Part shown: piece by piece, positions 1-7,077 of the stretch
How the letters are laid out: each line of letters begins with the position of its first letter
Position numbering within the stretch: position 1 is the stretch's first letter
Program-made: the position numbers and the translations under genes
Notes under the pieces: model-generated
Databases searched by the model: none
Seen by the model: only the letters and a program-made list of their open reading frames with translations
What the model was told of the DNA's origin: nothing
Source: DHVE2 group archaeon
GTDB taxonomy: Archaea > Thermoplasmatota > Thermoplasmata > Thermoplasmatales > Aciduliprofundaceae
NCBI GenBank assembly: GCA_027014065.1
Contig: JALWEL010000143.1
Location: forward strand, 1 to 9,805
Direction of reading: 5' to 3'
DNA length: 9,805 nucleotides

Positions 1-2145
1 GTACTGATTTGTTATTTTTTCAATCTTCCTGTAGCCTTCTTCTCTAAATTTTTCCTCAAAATCCCTTTTTACTTGTGGGACACCCAGCCATTTTTTATAA
101 ATCTCAATTAAATTTGAACTTAACTCCTTTAAACTTGGCAATCCTGTTTTCATCTCTTCCTTGGTTATGTCCAAAATGCTCCTTGGATACGGATACTGCC
201 ACTTCTCTTTCTTATGAACATCCAGTTCAGTGTATACTCGTGCAACTGATTCTTTTTTTCTCTTTTTCCTGTTAACCCTACCTATCCTTTGAATTAAAGC
301 ATCGATGGGTGCGATCTCGGTATATAGCACATCGAAATCTATATCCAAGCTAATCTCCACTACCTGCGTGGCCACTAAAATTAATCCTTTGTCTTTCCAT
401 TTTTCTTTTTCCAATATTTCTCTTTCCTTCAACTCCCTGTGTCGCTTTATGAATTGAGAATGATAAAGAATCAGATCTGCATCAGAATTGTATGTTTCAC
501 CATTCTTCAAATATCCTGTGGTTCTCTTGAATATCCCCCTCTTTTTTAATTCATCGTATATTTCTATTGCCTTTTTAACGGTGTTTGCCACAACTAAAAC
601 CTTCTTATTATTCTTGAAATCTTCCACAATCTTATCAATGTCTTCTAAAATACCCTTATCTTCTTTCTTTATCTCTACGGGAGATTTATCAAATAACGAA
701 CTCTCCGTTATTTCTTCAAAATTAAAATCCTTAAGCAGATTTTCTTTCAAATGCTCGGGAACGGTTGCACTCATCATGCACACTTTGTTATGGTATTCAT
801 TTACAAATATTTCTAAAACTTTTTTCAGCATACCCAACATCTTCGGATCATATGAATGAACCTCATCTATTATTAATAGAGAGTTTCTAAAATAAAGATT
901 TGTTAAAGTCCACTTTCTCACATTCAAGAAAGGAAGAAGAAAAGAGTCAAGCGTGGACACGGTTATCGGTTTGGAAAAAATACGCATGGTCAATATTTCC
1001 TTTGCGAGTTCATCTTTTTCCATGTCCCAATTTTCCTCTAATACCAGAGGCGCGGTGCTATGTACTAATCCCACATTCTCCTCACCAAAATATTCTACGA
1101 ACCTATTATAAAGAGCATTGCTCGTGGTTTGAGTTGGCATAGTGTAAATAATCCTCGTATATTCATTTCTAAGATTATTTAACGCCCATAGCAAAGCGGC
1201 CTCCGTCTTGCCTTCTCCTGTCGGGATTAGAATCAGGGCATTATTGTGTAACTCGGAAGCATCTTCCTGAAAATTTTTAAGAGAGAATTCATCTGGTTTT
1301 TTCATTATTCCCTTTTCCAATGCCCTTTCTTTTAATTTTTCTATAAGGTTCTCTTTGTAAAATTCTTTGGTTTCATTATAGAGATTTTCGTTCATTCCAC
1401 TTGCAATCCAATCAGCCCTTACAAGATTACCATTTACAAAAGAGAAAATATCCCTCATCATTTTCTTATCTTTAGAATTTTTAATACCTTTCATAAAATT
1501 GAAAAAATCAATTAGCCCATCCTCCATCCCATCTACGTGCAAAAATGTTATTAGTTTCCTATTTTTATTTTTTTCAAATAAACATCTAAAATCTATTTTA
1601 TACGGGCATTCCCTACCAACTATTTTTTCATAATACATTTTGTACTTATCTAAAAACTCAAAAACCTCCTCAAAAAAAGTTGGGTTTTCCACTCCTGCAA
1701 GTTTACTATATAAATCTTCGTAGAGTGGAGAATGATGGGAAATCACTGCTGCAGCCACTAAATTAATCATTTTGCTTTTATATTTTATTCCTATTCCATA
1801 ATTTTCTAAACCATTTAAAAAATACAACGCATAAAGAGGATGATACGAGCTCTTCCCTCCCATCTGTTTATTTTCGTAAAACTCCACAGTTGCTTTACCA
1901 ACATCATGTAGAAATATTGAGAAAAAAATAATATCATCCAACAATTCTGGAGTAATATTCTTATATCTATCTTTTTTAGTTGTTACACTCTCATAAAAGC
2001 TTTCAAAAATTTCACTGTTTTTATTTCTAAATTCTGCATACGCATCTAAACATTTAGTAGTATGCTCTTCTAGTGATTCTCCATTTGGTTTGGCAGGTAT
2101 CACATCTTTTCCATATCTCTCTTTTAAAGACGCTAAACTCGCCAT
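1..2145 (-). CDS. cas3: CRISPR-associated nuclease-helicase Cas3 (HD domain fused to DExH helicase), 3' end outside window
   Basis: Cas3 is the effector nuclease of type I CRISPR systems: recruited by Cascade to an R-loop, it unwinds and degrades target DNA. The frame is open for 715 codons from ATG 2145 to the left edge with no stop, so the C-terminus is missing. An N-terminal HD nuclease domain occupies about residues 1-250: candidate metal ligands are H28, H80-D81 (in LHDVGK), H102, H137-H138 and D245 (in RADW). The superfamily 2 helicase follows: Q-motif glutamine Q293, Walker A PTGEGKT 308-314, DEVH 427-430, SAT 459-461, and motif VI QRIGRVNR 619-626. Cas3 proteins are often 750-900 residues, so perhaps 50-150 are lost. 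ATG 2145 lies 3 nt after the cas5 stop, with GGTGAT just before it. The HD part is AT-rich (about 29% GC) compared with the helicase part. Confidence 0.96.
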   Translation of the reverse strand, partial: MASLASLKERYGKDVIPAKPNGESLEEHTTKCLDAYAEFRNKNSEIFESFYESVTTKKDRYKNITPELLDDIIFFSIFLHDVGKATVEFYENKQMGGKSSYHPLYALYFLNGLENYGIGIKYKSKMINLVAAAVISHHSPLYEDLYSKLAGVENPTFFEEVFEFLDKYKMYYEKIVGRECPYKIDFRCLFEKNKNRKLITFLHVDGMEDGLIDFFNFMKGIKNSKDKKMMRDIFSFVNGNLVRADWIASGMNENLYNETKEFYKENLIEKLKERALEKGIMKKPDEFSLKNFQEDASELHNNALILIPTGEGKTEAALLWALNNLRNEYTRIIYTMPTQTTSNALYNRFVEYFGEENVGLVHSTAPLVLEENWDMEKDELAKEILTMRIFSKPITVSTLDSFLLPFLNVRKWTLTNLYFRNSLLIIDEVHSYDPKMLGMLKKVLEIFVNEYHNKVCMMSATVPEHLKENLLKDFNFEEITESSLFDKSPVEIKKEDKGILEDIDKIVEDFKNNKKVLVVANTVKKAIEIYDELKKRGIFKRTTGYLKNGETYNSDADLILYHSQFIKRHRELKEREILEKEKWKDKGLILVATQVVEISLDIDFDVLYTEIAPIDALIQRIGRVNRKKRKKESVARVYTELDVHKKEKWQYPYPRSILDITKEEMKTGLPSLKELSSNLIEIYKKWLGVPQVKRDFEEKFREEGYRKIEKITNQY

Positions 2146-2148
2146 ATA

Positions 2149-2841
2149 TCACCACACCACAACGTTCTTATCTCCTGTGGAATATACATTTAAGCTATCC
2201 TTTGGAATTACAGTACAATACCCTCCGAAAAACTCGACGATGCGCAAAACATGCTTTGCCTTTCTTGGTGGTCCCATTTCAAATTCCAAGTTAGAAACTG
2301 ACGTTCTTGGTGGAATTATGAGCCCAGTTTTCCCCGAATGAAACGAATAATCCGCCACCCAATCTTCAGGAAATATACTATGCACATTTACTTTTTCTTT
2401 ATTTAATTCGCTTAATTCTACGTACTTCACTCCACCTATGCTCACCAGTTCATCATCCATCCCCAGCGAAGGAGGCCTTTTTGGATATAAGAGAGCAGTA
2501 TGAACCTCTTCTTTTAATTCATCAGGCACAACAATGTAAATCTCGTATTTTGCCTTGTATAACTTTTCTCTGTTGACTACTGCTCTACCATAATTAGATG
2601 ACTTCCACTTCTTGTATTGCCACATGTCAACAAAAATATCTTCTATGCTCATGGGCAATACGGCAACTTTGAGTTTGGGTAAAAAAGAATAATAAAAATT
2701 CTCTGTTTTTCCAATTATGTTTGTGAGCAATCCCGCTATGTGCGTCTTTTTCGGAGTCAATTCAGTGTTCTGGAAACTTGCCGTTTCAATCCTTCTGAAT
2801 GAGTTTGCCATGCCTTCTGCTGTAAATCGAATCGCTTCCAT
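2149..2841 (-). CDS. cas5: CRISPR-associated protein Cas5 (Cas5t-like), Cascade subunit
   Basis: A 230-residue Cas5-family RAMP protein, which in type I Cascade caps the 5' handle of the crRNA and contacts the large subunit. The N-terminus has the Cas5 pattern: a start followed by a conserved F-R (SFRR, about 14-17), then a T/Q/T stretch, a PKKTHIAGLL segment (about 30-39) and NIIGK. Further on, RPPSLGMDDELVSIG resembles the loop found in Cas5 relatives. The length is normal for the family. The start at 2841 is supported by GTGAT five bases upstream (AGTGATGCTCCATG). The gene begins 15 nt after the cas7 stop and ends 3 nt before cas3. Its place between a Cst2-type cas7 and cas3 matches the Tneap gene order and suggests Cas5t. 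I see no sign that it replaces Cas6 as the crRNA endonuclease, since cas6 is present. Confidence 0.9.
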   Translation of the reverse strand: MEAIRFTAEGMANSFRRIETASFQNTELTPKKTHIAGLLTNIIGKTENFYYSFLPKLKVAVLPMSIEDIFVDMWQYKKWKSSNYGRAVVNREKLYKAKYEIYIVVPDELKEEVHTALLYPKRPPSLGMDDELVSIGGVKYVELSELNKEKVNVHSIFPEDWVADYSFHSGKTGLIIPPRTSVSNLEFEMGPPRKAKHVLRIVEFFGGYCTVIPKDSLNVYSTGDKNVVVW

Positions 2842-2856
2842 GGAGCATCACTTCGC

Positions 2857-3768
2857 TTATAGCCAGCTCTTTGCGGTCTCTATTGCACCCTTCACTGATT
2901 CCACTTTTTCTCCAAATGCTTCTCTAATCTCTTGTTCATTGGCAAATATTCCATCTCTTAGGCCAATCACATAATCCTCGATTATATCATCATAGTTGGA
3001 GAGCGTCTCCCTAATTAGTCCCACGTCTAGCCCATTATCTTCGCTCACATCCAGAGAGTTCAGAAATATCGGCGTGGCTGCGCTTTGCTTTGCAATTATG
3101 ATGAATTTAGGTGTCAAGTCATCAAGCAATCTCGCAATTTTTCCGCCACCGTTTAGATTTTTAATTGCATCTAATAATTTTCCTATTCTCTCTTTTCTCT
3201 TCTCCGAGCCGATGACATCTTCAATTTCCCAGTTCAAATCATCTACATAGCTACCAACTTCGTCAACATTTATTATCATCGTTCCCCGCATGAAATTGAA
3301 GGCATTTACTTCAACCTTCACCATTTCACCACGCCCTTCTTTTTTCTGAGTGAGCAAATCTGTCTCGCCCTTCCATGGAAATACGCTGATAAGTGGTGAC
3401 ACTTTCACGGGAGACCATCGCCGAAGTGCCATCTTTTCGCTGCCCTTTTTCGCTTCCATAAAACCGAACAAATCCAAATCCATGTGATTTTGAAGAATAT
3501 ACCTATATCTTTCTTTCTCTGATTTCGGTGCGCTATCATCTATTATAAACTCTCCTTTGTTATCAAGCTTGGTGAGTTCCACACCCATCTGCATCAACGT
3601 CTGCTTCAGATAATATCTGAACGCCTGCCCCGACACATAGGCAAAGTATTCCCCGTTCATGTTCTGCAACTTCTTCAATAATACCAGATTTCCTGGGTTC
3701 TCGCTGCTGTTCAGGTTGTTTATGTTCACTTTCATTATATATCCAACATCTACAAACATCTTTCCCAT
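2857..3768 (-). CDS. cas7: CRISPR-associated protein Cas7 (Cst2/DevR family), Cascade backbone
   Basis: A 303-residue protein of the Cas7/Cst2/DevR family, which polymerises along the crRNA to form the Cascade backbone. Recognition rests on the N-terminal RRM-like strand (MFVDVGYIMKVNINNLN, from residue 4), the SGQAFRYYLKQTL segment at 46-58 that is characteristic of this family, the RRWSPVKVSPLISVFPW segment, and the later NFMRGTMIINVDEVGSY stretch. The frame is open further upstream to 3831, but ATG 3768 is chosen because AGGAGGT lies seven bases before it. Starting upstream would overlap cas8 by 62 nt without such a site. The cas8 stop is one base before this ATG, so translation is probably coupled to cas8. 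GC is nearer 45-50% in places, higher than in the cas8 core. Confidence 0.92.
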   Translation of the reverse strand: MGKMFVDVGYIMKVNINNLNSSENPGNLVLLKKLQNMNGEYFAYVSGQAFRYYLKQTLMQMGVELTKLDNKGEFIIDDSAPKSEKERYRYILQNHMDLDLFGFMEAKKGSEKMALRRWSPVKVSPLISVFPWKGETDLLTQKKEGRGEMVKVEVNAFNFMRGTMIINVDEVGSYVDDLNWEIEDVIGSEKRKERIGKLLDAIKNLNGGGKIARLLDDLTPKFIIIAKQSAATPIFLNSLDVSEDNGLDVGLIRETLSNYDDIIEDYVIGLRDGIFANEQEIREAFGEKVESVKGAIETAKSWL

Positions 3769-3769
3769 T

Positions 3770-4129
3770 TTAATTACCTCCTTCCGATTTAGATTTTGCA
3801 TATTTGGTGGCCATATATTTCTGCACCGCAAAAATACCTAAAAGATCTCTCATCAAAGGTATGTTCTTTCTATCTTCTGCCAGCCGGAGTATTTCTTCAA
3901 TAAGCTCTGAATACTTTTTACCCGTTGTTTCATCCACTTTGTTGAGTATATCCCCCCTGTCATTTTTTAGCACTGAATATTCAAATTCCCTGAAAAATTC
4001 CACCAACTTATCCAAGTTTCCTATCTCCCGTATCTGGTACACCAAGTTTTTCTCGTCTGATTCTGCAGCGTAGTACCCTATTCTGTCTCCAAGTGCGTAG
4101 CACATATCCAAAATTTTTTCATATTCCAT
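3770..4129 (-). CDS. cas11: Putative Cascade small subunit Cas11, from an internal start inside cas8
   Basis: Nested in frame in the 3' end of cas8: ATG 4129 to the shared stop gives 119 residues (cas8 residues 456-574). Seen directly: an 8-nt perfect Shine-Dalgarno GAGGTGAT six bases before this ATG, stronger than those for most genes of the operon, and a change in GC from about 28% upstream (4141-4680) to about 38% downstream (3781-4140). The product is rich in E, K, L and I and looks alpha-helical, about 14 kDa, as expected for Cas11. Known: in several type I subtypes that lack a separate cas11 gene (I-B, I-C, I-D), the small subunit is made by internal translation from the large-subunit gene. 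No separate small-subunit gene is visible here. The function is inferred; the internal start is well supported. Confidence 0.65.
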   Translation of the reverse strand: MEYEKILDMCYALGDRIGYYAAESDEKNLVYQIREIGNLDKLVEFFREFEYSVLKNDRGDILNKVDETTGKKYSELIEEILRLAEDRKNIPLMRDLLGIFAVQKYMATKYAKSKSEGGN

Positions 4130-5494
4130 ACTTTCATCACCTCTCACATTTTTGTATATTTTCAAAAATTTCTTTAGCTCTTTGTAATTTTTAATATGAG
4201 ATCCATTTTCTTTTGTAAAATGAACATATGAGGCCTCAAATATCATATGCTCAATAGGTAAGATAGCCAATATATTTTTTGAGAGACCCTCATAAATTGC
4301 CTTATGCTCATTTTTATTTTTCACTGCATAGTATGTATATCTCATAAAATTTTCAAAAAAACCATCTGGAACACAGCAAAGTTTATTTTTCTCTAAATTC
4401 TCTAAAAATCTAAACTCTTGCGAGAGTTTGTTATAGAACACGGAGTTATCAATAAAATTAGGATCAACATCAAACTTAATCAAAGTGGAATTACCGATGT
4501 CCCATATCAAATTTCCCTTATCTTTTACTCTTTTATAAGTGAAATATACAACACCCAAAATCTGAGAGTGCTTCTTATTCATATATATTTCAGACATGCC
4601 GCTCATGTTTGTTTTTATGTTTTCATTTTTAACAGGCACATAATCATTATTAATGCCAAGTTTTTCTTTTATTTTTTTGAGAACTCTAAGTGAGTAGCTA
4701 TCAAACATAAACACGGAAGCATTATAGAAGTAGTTATTCAACATTCCGAGTTTATAAAACAAATCACACATAAAGCACAACGGCTGCTTATAATTTAACC
4801 TATGATCTCTATTCACCGGTGTGGAATTTCCAAAATCGTATATCATGTTCGTAGAGTCGATGGATATTTGCTCATTCCCTTTTTCAGTAACTTTAATTGT
4901 GTACAAAGAACCACAAATAGTACATTTTTCTTTCCCTTCTTTAACATCAGAGACATGGTTAGAAAGCCTCTCTTTTATCTTTTCTAACGGTATATCCACA
5001 ACCACCATCTTTTTATTTTTATTCCCATACCAGAATTGCTCTCCCCTCTTAATGACTCCGTCACTTATTTTTTGTTCATAGATTTCTAAAAGCTCAGAGA
5101 ATTTTGTGTCATTTACTTTCTCAACGGCATATCTTTTCTGTAAATCTTTCATTCTTTCACTTCGCATAGCAAATGGCTTTAAATTCACTTTTTTACCTTC
5201 TATCACATCACTCAAATCTTCAGAAACATACAACCTCTTGTTTTTACTTTTTTCCATTATCTCCTCATAATAGTTCCCAATTAGATACTTGTAAACATCA
5301 ATCAGAGCATTTTCACTTGCATAAAATGTTAGCCCATCGGCCTCAAGTGATACTTTAATACCACGCCAAACAATATTGTAGTCATCAATGTAATCCACCT
5401 CTCCTTCTTCATCATTTTCCAAGTACATAAAGGCATTTACAAGCCCGTTGTTATAGATGAAATCCCGTTTTTTGTATATTTTCTTATTTTCCAT
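3770..5494 (-). CDS. cas8: CRISPR-associated Cascade large subunit Cas8 (Cst1-like, CXXC...CXXC)
   Basis: A 574-residue protein, probably the type I large subunit, which recognises the PAM and recruits Cas3. The main evidence is two cysteine pairs, CTIC (191-194) and CFMC (240-243), as in the CXXC-CXXC Cst1 family, plus its place between cas6 and cst2-type cas7. The pairs probably form a zinc ribbon. I see no other strong motif; the large subunit is the least conserved Cas protein. ATG 5494 overlaps the cas6 stop by one base (TGATG) and has GGAGG seven bases upstream. A GTG immediately before it (5497) is a less likely start. Residues 456-574 are helical, differ in base composition, and appear to be translated separately as a small subunit (see the nested CDS). 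Naming varies (Cas8a1 or Cas8b subgroup), so I give only Cas8. Confidence 0.85.
   Translation of the reverse strand: MENKKIYKKRDFIYNNGLVNAFMYLENDEEGEVDYIDDYNIVWRGIKVSLEADGLTFYASENALIDVYKYLIGNYYEEIMEKSKNKRLYVSEDLSDVIEGKKVNLKPFAMRSERMKDLQKRYAVEKVNDTKFSELLEIYEQKISDGVIKRGEQFWYGNKNKKMVVVDIPLEKIKERLSNHVSDVKEGKEKCTICGSLYTIKVTEKGNEQISIDSTNMIYDFGNSTPVNRDHRLNYKQPLCFMCDLFYKLGMLNNYFYNASVFMFDSYSLRVLKKIKEKLGINNDYVPVKNENIKTNMSGMSEIYMNKKHSQILGVVYFTYKRVKDKGNLIWDIGNSTLIKFDVDPNFIDNSVFYNKLSQEFRFLENLEKNKLCCVPDGFFENFMRYTYYAVKNKNEHKAIYEGLSKNILAILPIEHMIFEASYVHFTKENGSHIKNYKELKKFLKIYKNVRGDESMEYEKILDMCYALGDRIGYYAAESDEKNLVYQIREIGNLDKLVEFFREFEYSVLKNDRGDILNKVDETTGKKYSELIEEILRLAEDRKNIPLMRDLLGIFAVQKYMATKYAKSKSEGGN
3776..3782 (-). 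promoter_or_regulatory. Shine-Dalgarno site of cas7
   Basis: AGGAGGT on the minus strand, complementary to the archaeal 16S rRNA 3' tail, seven bases before ATG 3768. It lies inside the last codons of cas8 and decides the cas7 start. Confidence 0.85.
4136..4143 (-). promoter_or_regulatory. Internal Shine-Dalgarno site within cas8 (for cas11)
   Basis: GAGGTGAT on the minus strand, an eight-base complement to the archaeal 16S rRNA tail (AUCACCUCCU). It is followed by GAAAGT and then ATG 4129, in frame with cas8. Inside a coding region that is otherwise very AT-rich, such a match at ideal spacing is unlikely by chance. Confidence 0.7.
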
Positions 5495-6210
5495 CACTTT
5501 CCCTCCTTCTTGGGATTCACAAAACCAAACCCTAGCGAGTTTTTCTCCCCCAAACCAGTATCCATTAGAAACTTATAAAACTTTCTGTTATCTTTATCAA
5601 TATATAACTTTTTCATTGATTTCCACATCGTGCCTATTACGTCGAATTCATCCATATCCTTCTTAAGTTTCACCACAACTTCTTTTCGGAATTGCATCAC
5701 ATCGAAGAGCGGCTCTTCCATATCGTATTCATCATCGTAGAAAGCGTTGTATTTCTTAACAGCATTTTCTTTCAGGCGAGAGAGAAAAAAGCGCAAATCA
5801 TCGTTTCTCTTGAAAGAGACATATGTTCCTCGAGTATTATCTTTGTAAAGAACCACTGGACTGCCAGTCTCAAAAATATTTTTCAGAGGCAAACTGAATT
5901 TTTTCACCTCGTCAATTTTGAAAGGCTCATCCGAGAGATACAAATACCTATTTCTCTTGAATTGATTATACCACGTGTTTATGAGATCATAGTTCGGCGA
6001 AGACACTATCAGCGTTTTCTTCTTTCCCGGGTAAAAATCATTCGCGGGAAAAATGTCGGAAAAAGAAAAAAACTTGAATCCTCTCTTTCTGTGCAATTCT
6101 TCGTATTTTGTGCCTTTGAGAAAAGAGTACAACATCCCCTGTATTGTGTGCTTGTTTATCTTGTTGAATGGAACATACCCCTCGCTTGCAATCTTAATCA
6201 TAAGACGCAT
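5494..6210 (-). CDS. cas6: CRISPR RNA-processing endoribonuclease Cas6
   Basis: A 238-residue Cas6, which cuts the CRISPR transcript within each repeat to make crRNAs. The C-terminus carries the glycine-rich loop GLGEKNSLGFGFV (about 219-231), a hallmark of Cas6. The N-terminal ferredoxin-like half includes LHRKRGFKFFSFSDIF (39-54). H40 and K46 have the same six-residue spacing as the catalytic His and Lys of Pyrococcus Cas6, and Y28 could be the third member; this assignment is an inference. It is the first gene of the cas operon. ATG 6210 has no Shine-Dalgarno but lies about 25 nt after a TATA-like element, so leaderless translation is likely. A second ATG at codon 4 (6201) is a possible alternative. 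Its stop overlaps the cas8 start (TGATG). Confidence 0.92.
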   Translation of the reverse strand: MRLMIKIASEGYVPFNKINKHTIQGMLYSFLKGTKYEELHRKRGFKFFSFSDIFPANDFYPGKKKTLIVSSPNYDLINTWYNQFKRNRYLYLSDEPFKIDEVKKFSLPLKNIFETGSPVVLYKDNTRGTYVSFKRNDDLRFFLSRLKENAVKKYNAFYDDEYDMEEPLFDVMQFRKEVVVKLKKDMDEFDVIGTMWKSMKKLYIDKDNRKFYKFLMDTGLGEKNSLGFGFVNPKKEGK

Positions 6211-6226
6211 AAATAGTAGATTTTTG

Positions 6227-6238
6227 TTTAATATTTAT
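6227..6238 (-). promoter_or_regulatory. Probable TATA box for the cas operon
   Basis: The 72-bp gap 6211-6282 is the only non-coding space before cas6. On the minus strand it contains ATAAATATTAAA, with purine-rich GCGAAAAAG just upstream as a possible BRE. Its centre is about 25 nt before ATG 6210, so transcription would start at or near the start codon. A second TATA-like stretch (TATATATTTT, about 6266-6275) could give a 30-40-nt leader instead. No palindromic operator is visible in the gap. Confidence 0.5.
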
Positions 6239-6282
6239 CTTTTTCGCCTAAATTTCGTAGAAATCAAAATATATAGATTTGT

Positions 6283-7077
6283 TTACCGCCTCCGGAACAG
6301 CGAGACGGCGTAAATGGCCGCGGCGATGAGCCCCGCCAGCGAGCTGGGTGCAACTGCGAGATAGTACGAAAGGTAAATTCCCCCGAGTCCGCTTATTAGG
6401 GTTATAACAAAAGCACCAGTTATTGTGCCTGAGACGCTGGGGAACATTCTCCGAGATGCTGCTGCGGGAACGATTAAAAGCGCGTAAACCAAAATTGCGC
6501 CGACGCATTTCAGAAGCGCAACCACGCCCACGGCGATGAGGATGAACATCAAAGTGTCGTACCACATCACATGCAACCCGGACGCCTCGGCGCTCTCGGG
6601 GTCGAATATGGAGTACATTATCTTCCGATAAAATATGAGGAAAATCAAAACGATGGTTATGACAGAAACGATCAAAATTGCCAGATCCTCCTGAGAAAGG
6701 AGAAGCAAATCCCCAATTAGCAATCCCCAAGCGATGGACGCGTATTCCCTAAGCATGGATAAAAAGAGAACCGCAAGACTCATTGAAAATGCGAACATCA
6801 CACCCACCGCTACATCCACATCTTCCCTGCGGGATGTGGCGTACCCTATGGCGAGGGCAAAGAACACAGAAAAAACCATGGCCATCAAAAGCGGGTCGAT
6901 GGGAAAAAGCGCGAGGGTGAGAAATATGCCCAGCGCCGCGCCCGCCAGAGCGCCGTGAGCTATGCCAGATACAAAGAACGTGCTTCCCCGGAATACGGAG
7001 AAGCTTCCCACCGTAGCCGAAACGATGGAAATGAGAAAAACAGCAATTATGCCACGAATCACGAGGATATCAAGCAT
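6283..7077 (-). CDS. Metal ABC transporter permease, ABC-3 family (ZnuB/MntB/TroC-like)
   Basis: A 264-residue polytopic membrane protein, the channel-forming subunit of a zinc/manganese/iron-type ABC importer. The sequence is strongly hydrophobic with roughly seven to nine membrane segments. Family marks include FRGSTFFVSGIAHGALAG (about 29-46), LLIGDLLLLSQED (about 119-131) and VGAILVYALLIVPAAA (about 202-217). The length is typical. ATG 7077 is preferred to an upstream in-frame ATG (7107) because GGGGTGA lies five bases before it and the residues before MLDILVIRG do not fit the family. The gene overlaps the ATPase gene by 8 bp, so the two are probably co-translated. The metal cannot be read from the sequence; zinc or manganese is likely. 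GC is high compared with the cas genes. Confidence 0.93.
   Translation of the reverse strand: MLDILVIRGIIAVFLISIVSATVGSFSVFRGSTFFVSGIAHGALAGAALGIFLTLALFPIDPLLMAMVFSVFFALAIGYATSRREDVDVAVGVMFAFSMSLAVLFLSMLREYASIAWGLLIGDLLLLSQEDLAILIVSVITIVLIFLIFYRKIMYSIFDPESAEASGLHVMWYDTLMFILIAVGVVALLKCVGAILVYALLIVPAAASRRMFPSVSGTITGAFVITLISGLGGIYLSYYLAVAPSSLAGLIAAAIYAVSLFRRR

Noticed and set aside
488..859. 123-codon plus-strand frame opposite cas3
   Set aside because: Shadow of the cas3 reading frame. It is Ser/Phe-rich low-complexity sequence of the kind that arises opposite Lys/Glu-rich genes.
1320..1420. Possible separate start splitting the Cas3 helicase from the HD domain
   Set aside because: The frame is continuous, and the Met codons near the boundary have only weak purine stretches, not a convincing Shine-Dalgarno, unlike the internal site in cas8.
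3769..3831. Upstream extension of cas7 to ATG 3831
   Set aside because: It would overlap cas8 and lacks a ribosome site, whereas AGGAGGT stands correctly before ATG 3768.
5692..6216. 174-codon open frame on the plus strand opposite cas6
   Set aside because: It is antisense to a well-supported cas6, has no Shine-Dalgarno, and its translation resembles no family.
6248..6730. 160-codon minus-strand frame within the permease gene
   Set aside because: It overlaps the intact permease in another frame. Its Arg/His-rich translation is typical of a frame-shifted shadow in GC-rich DNA.
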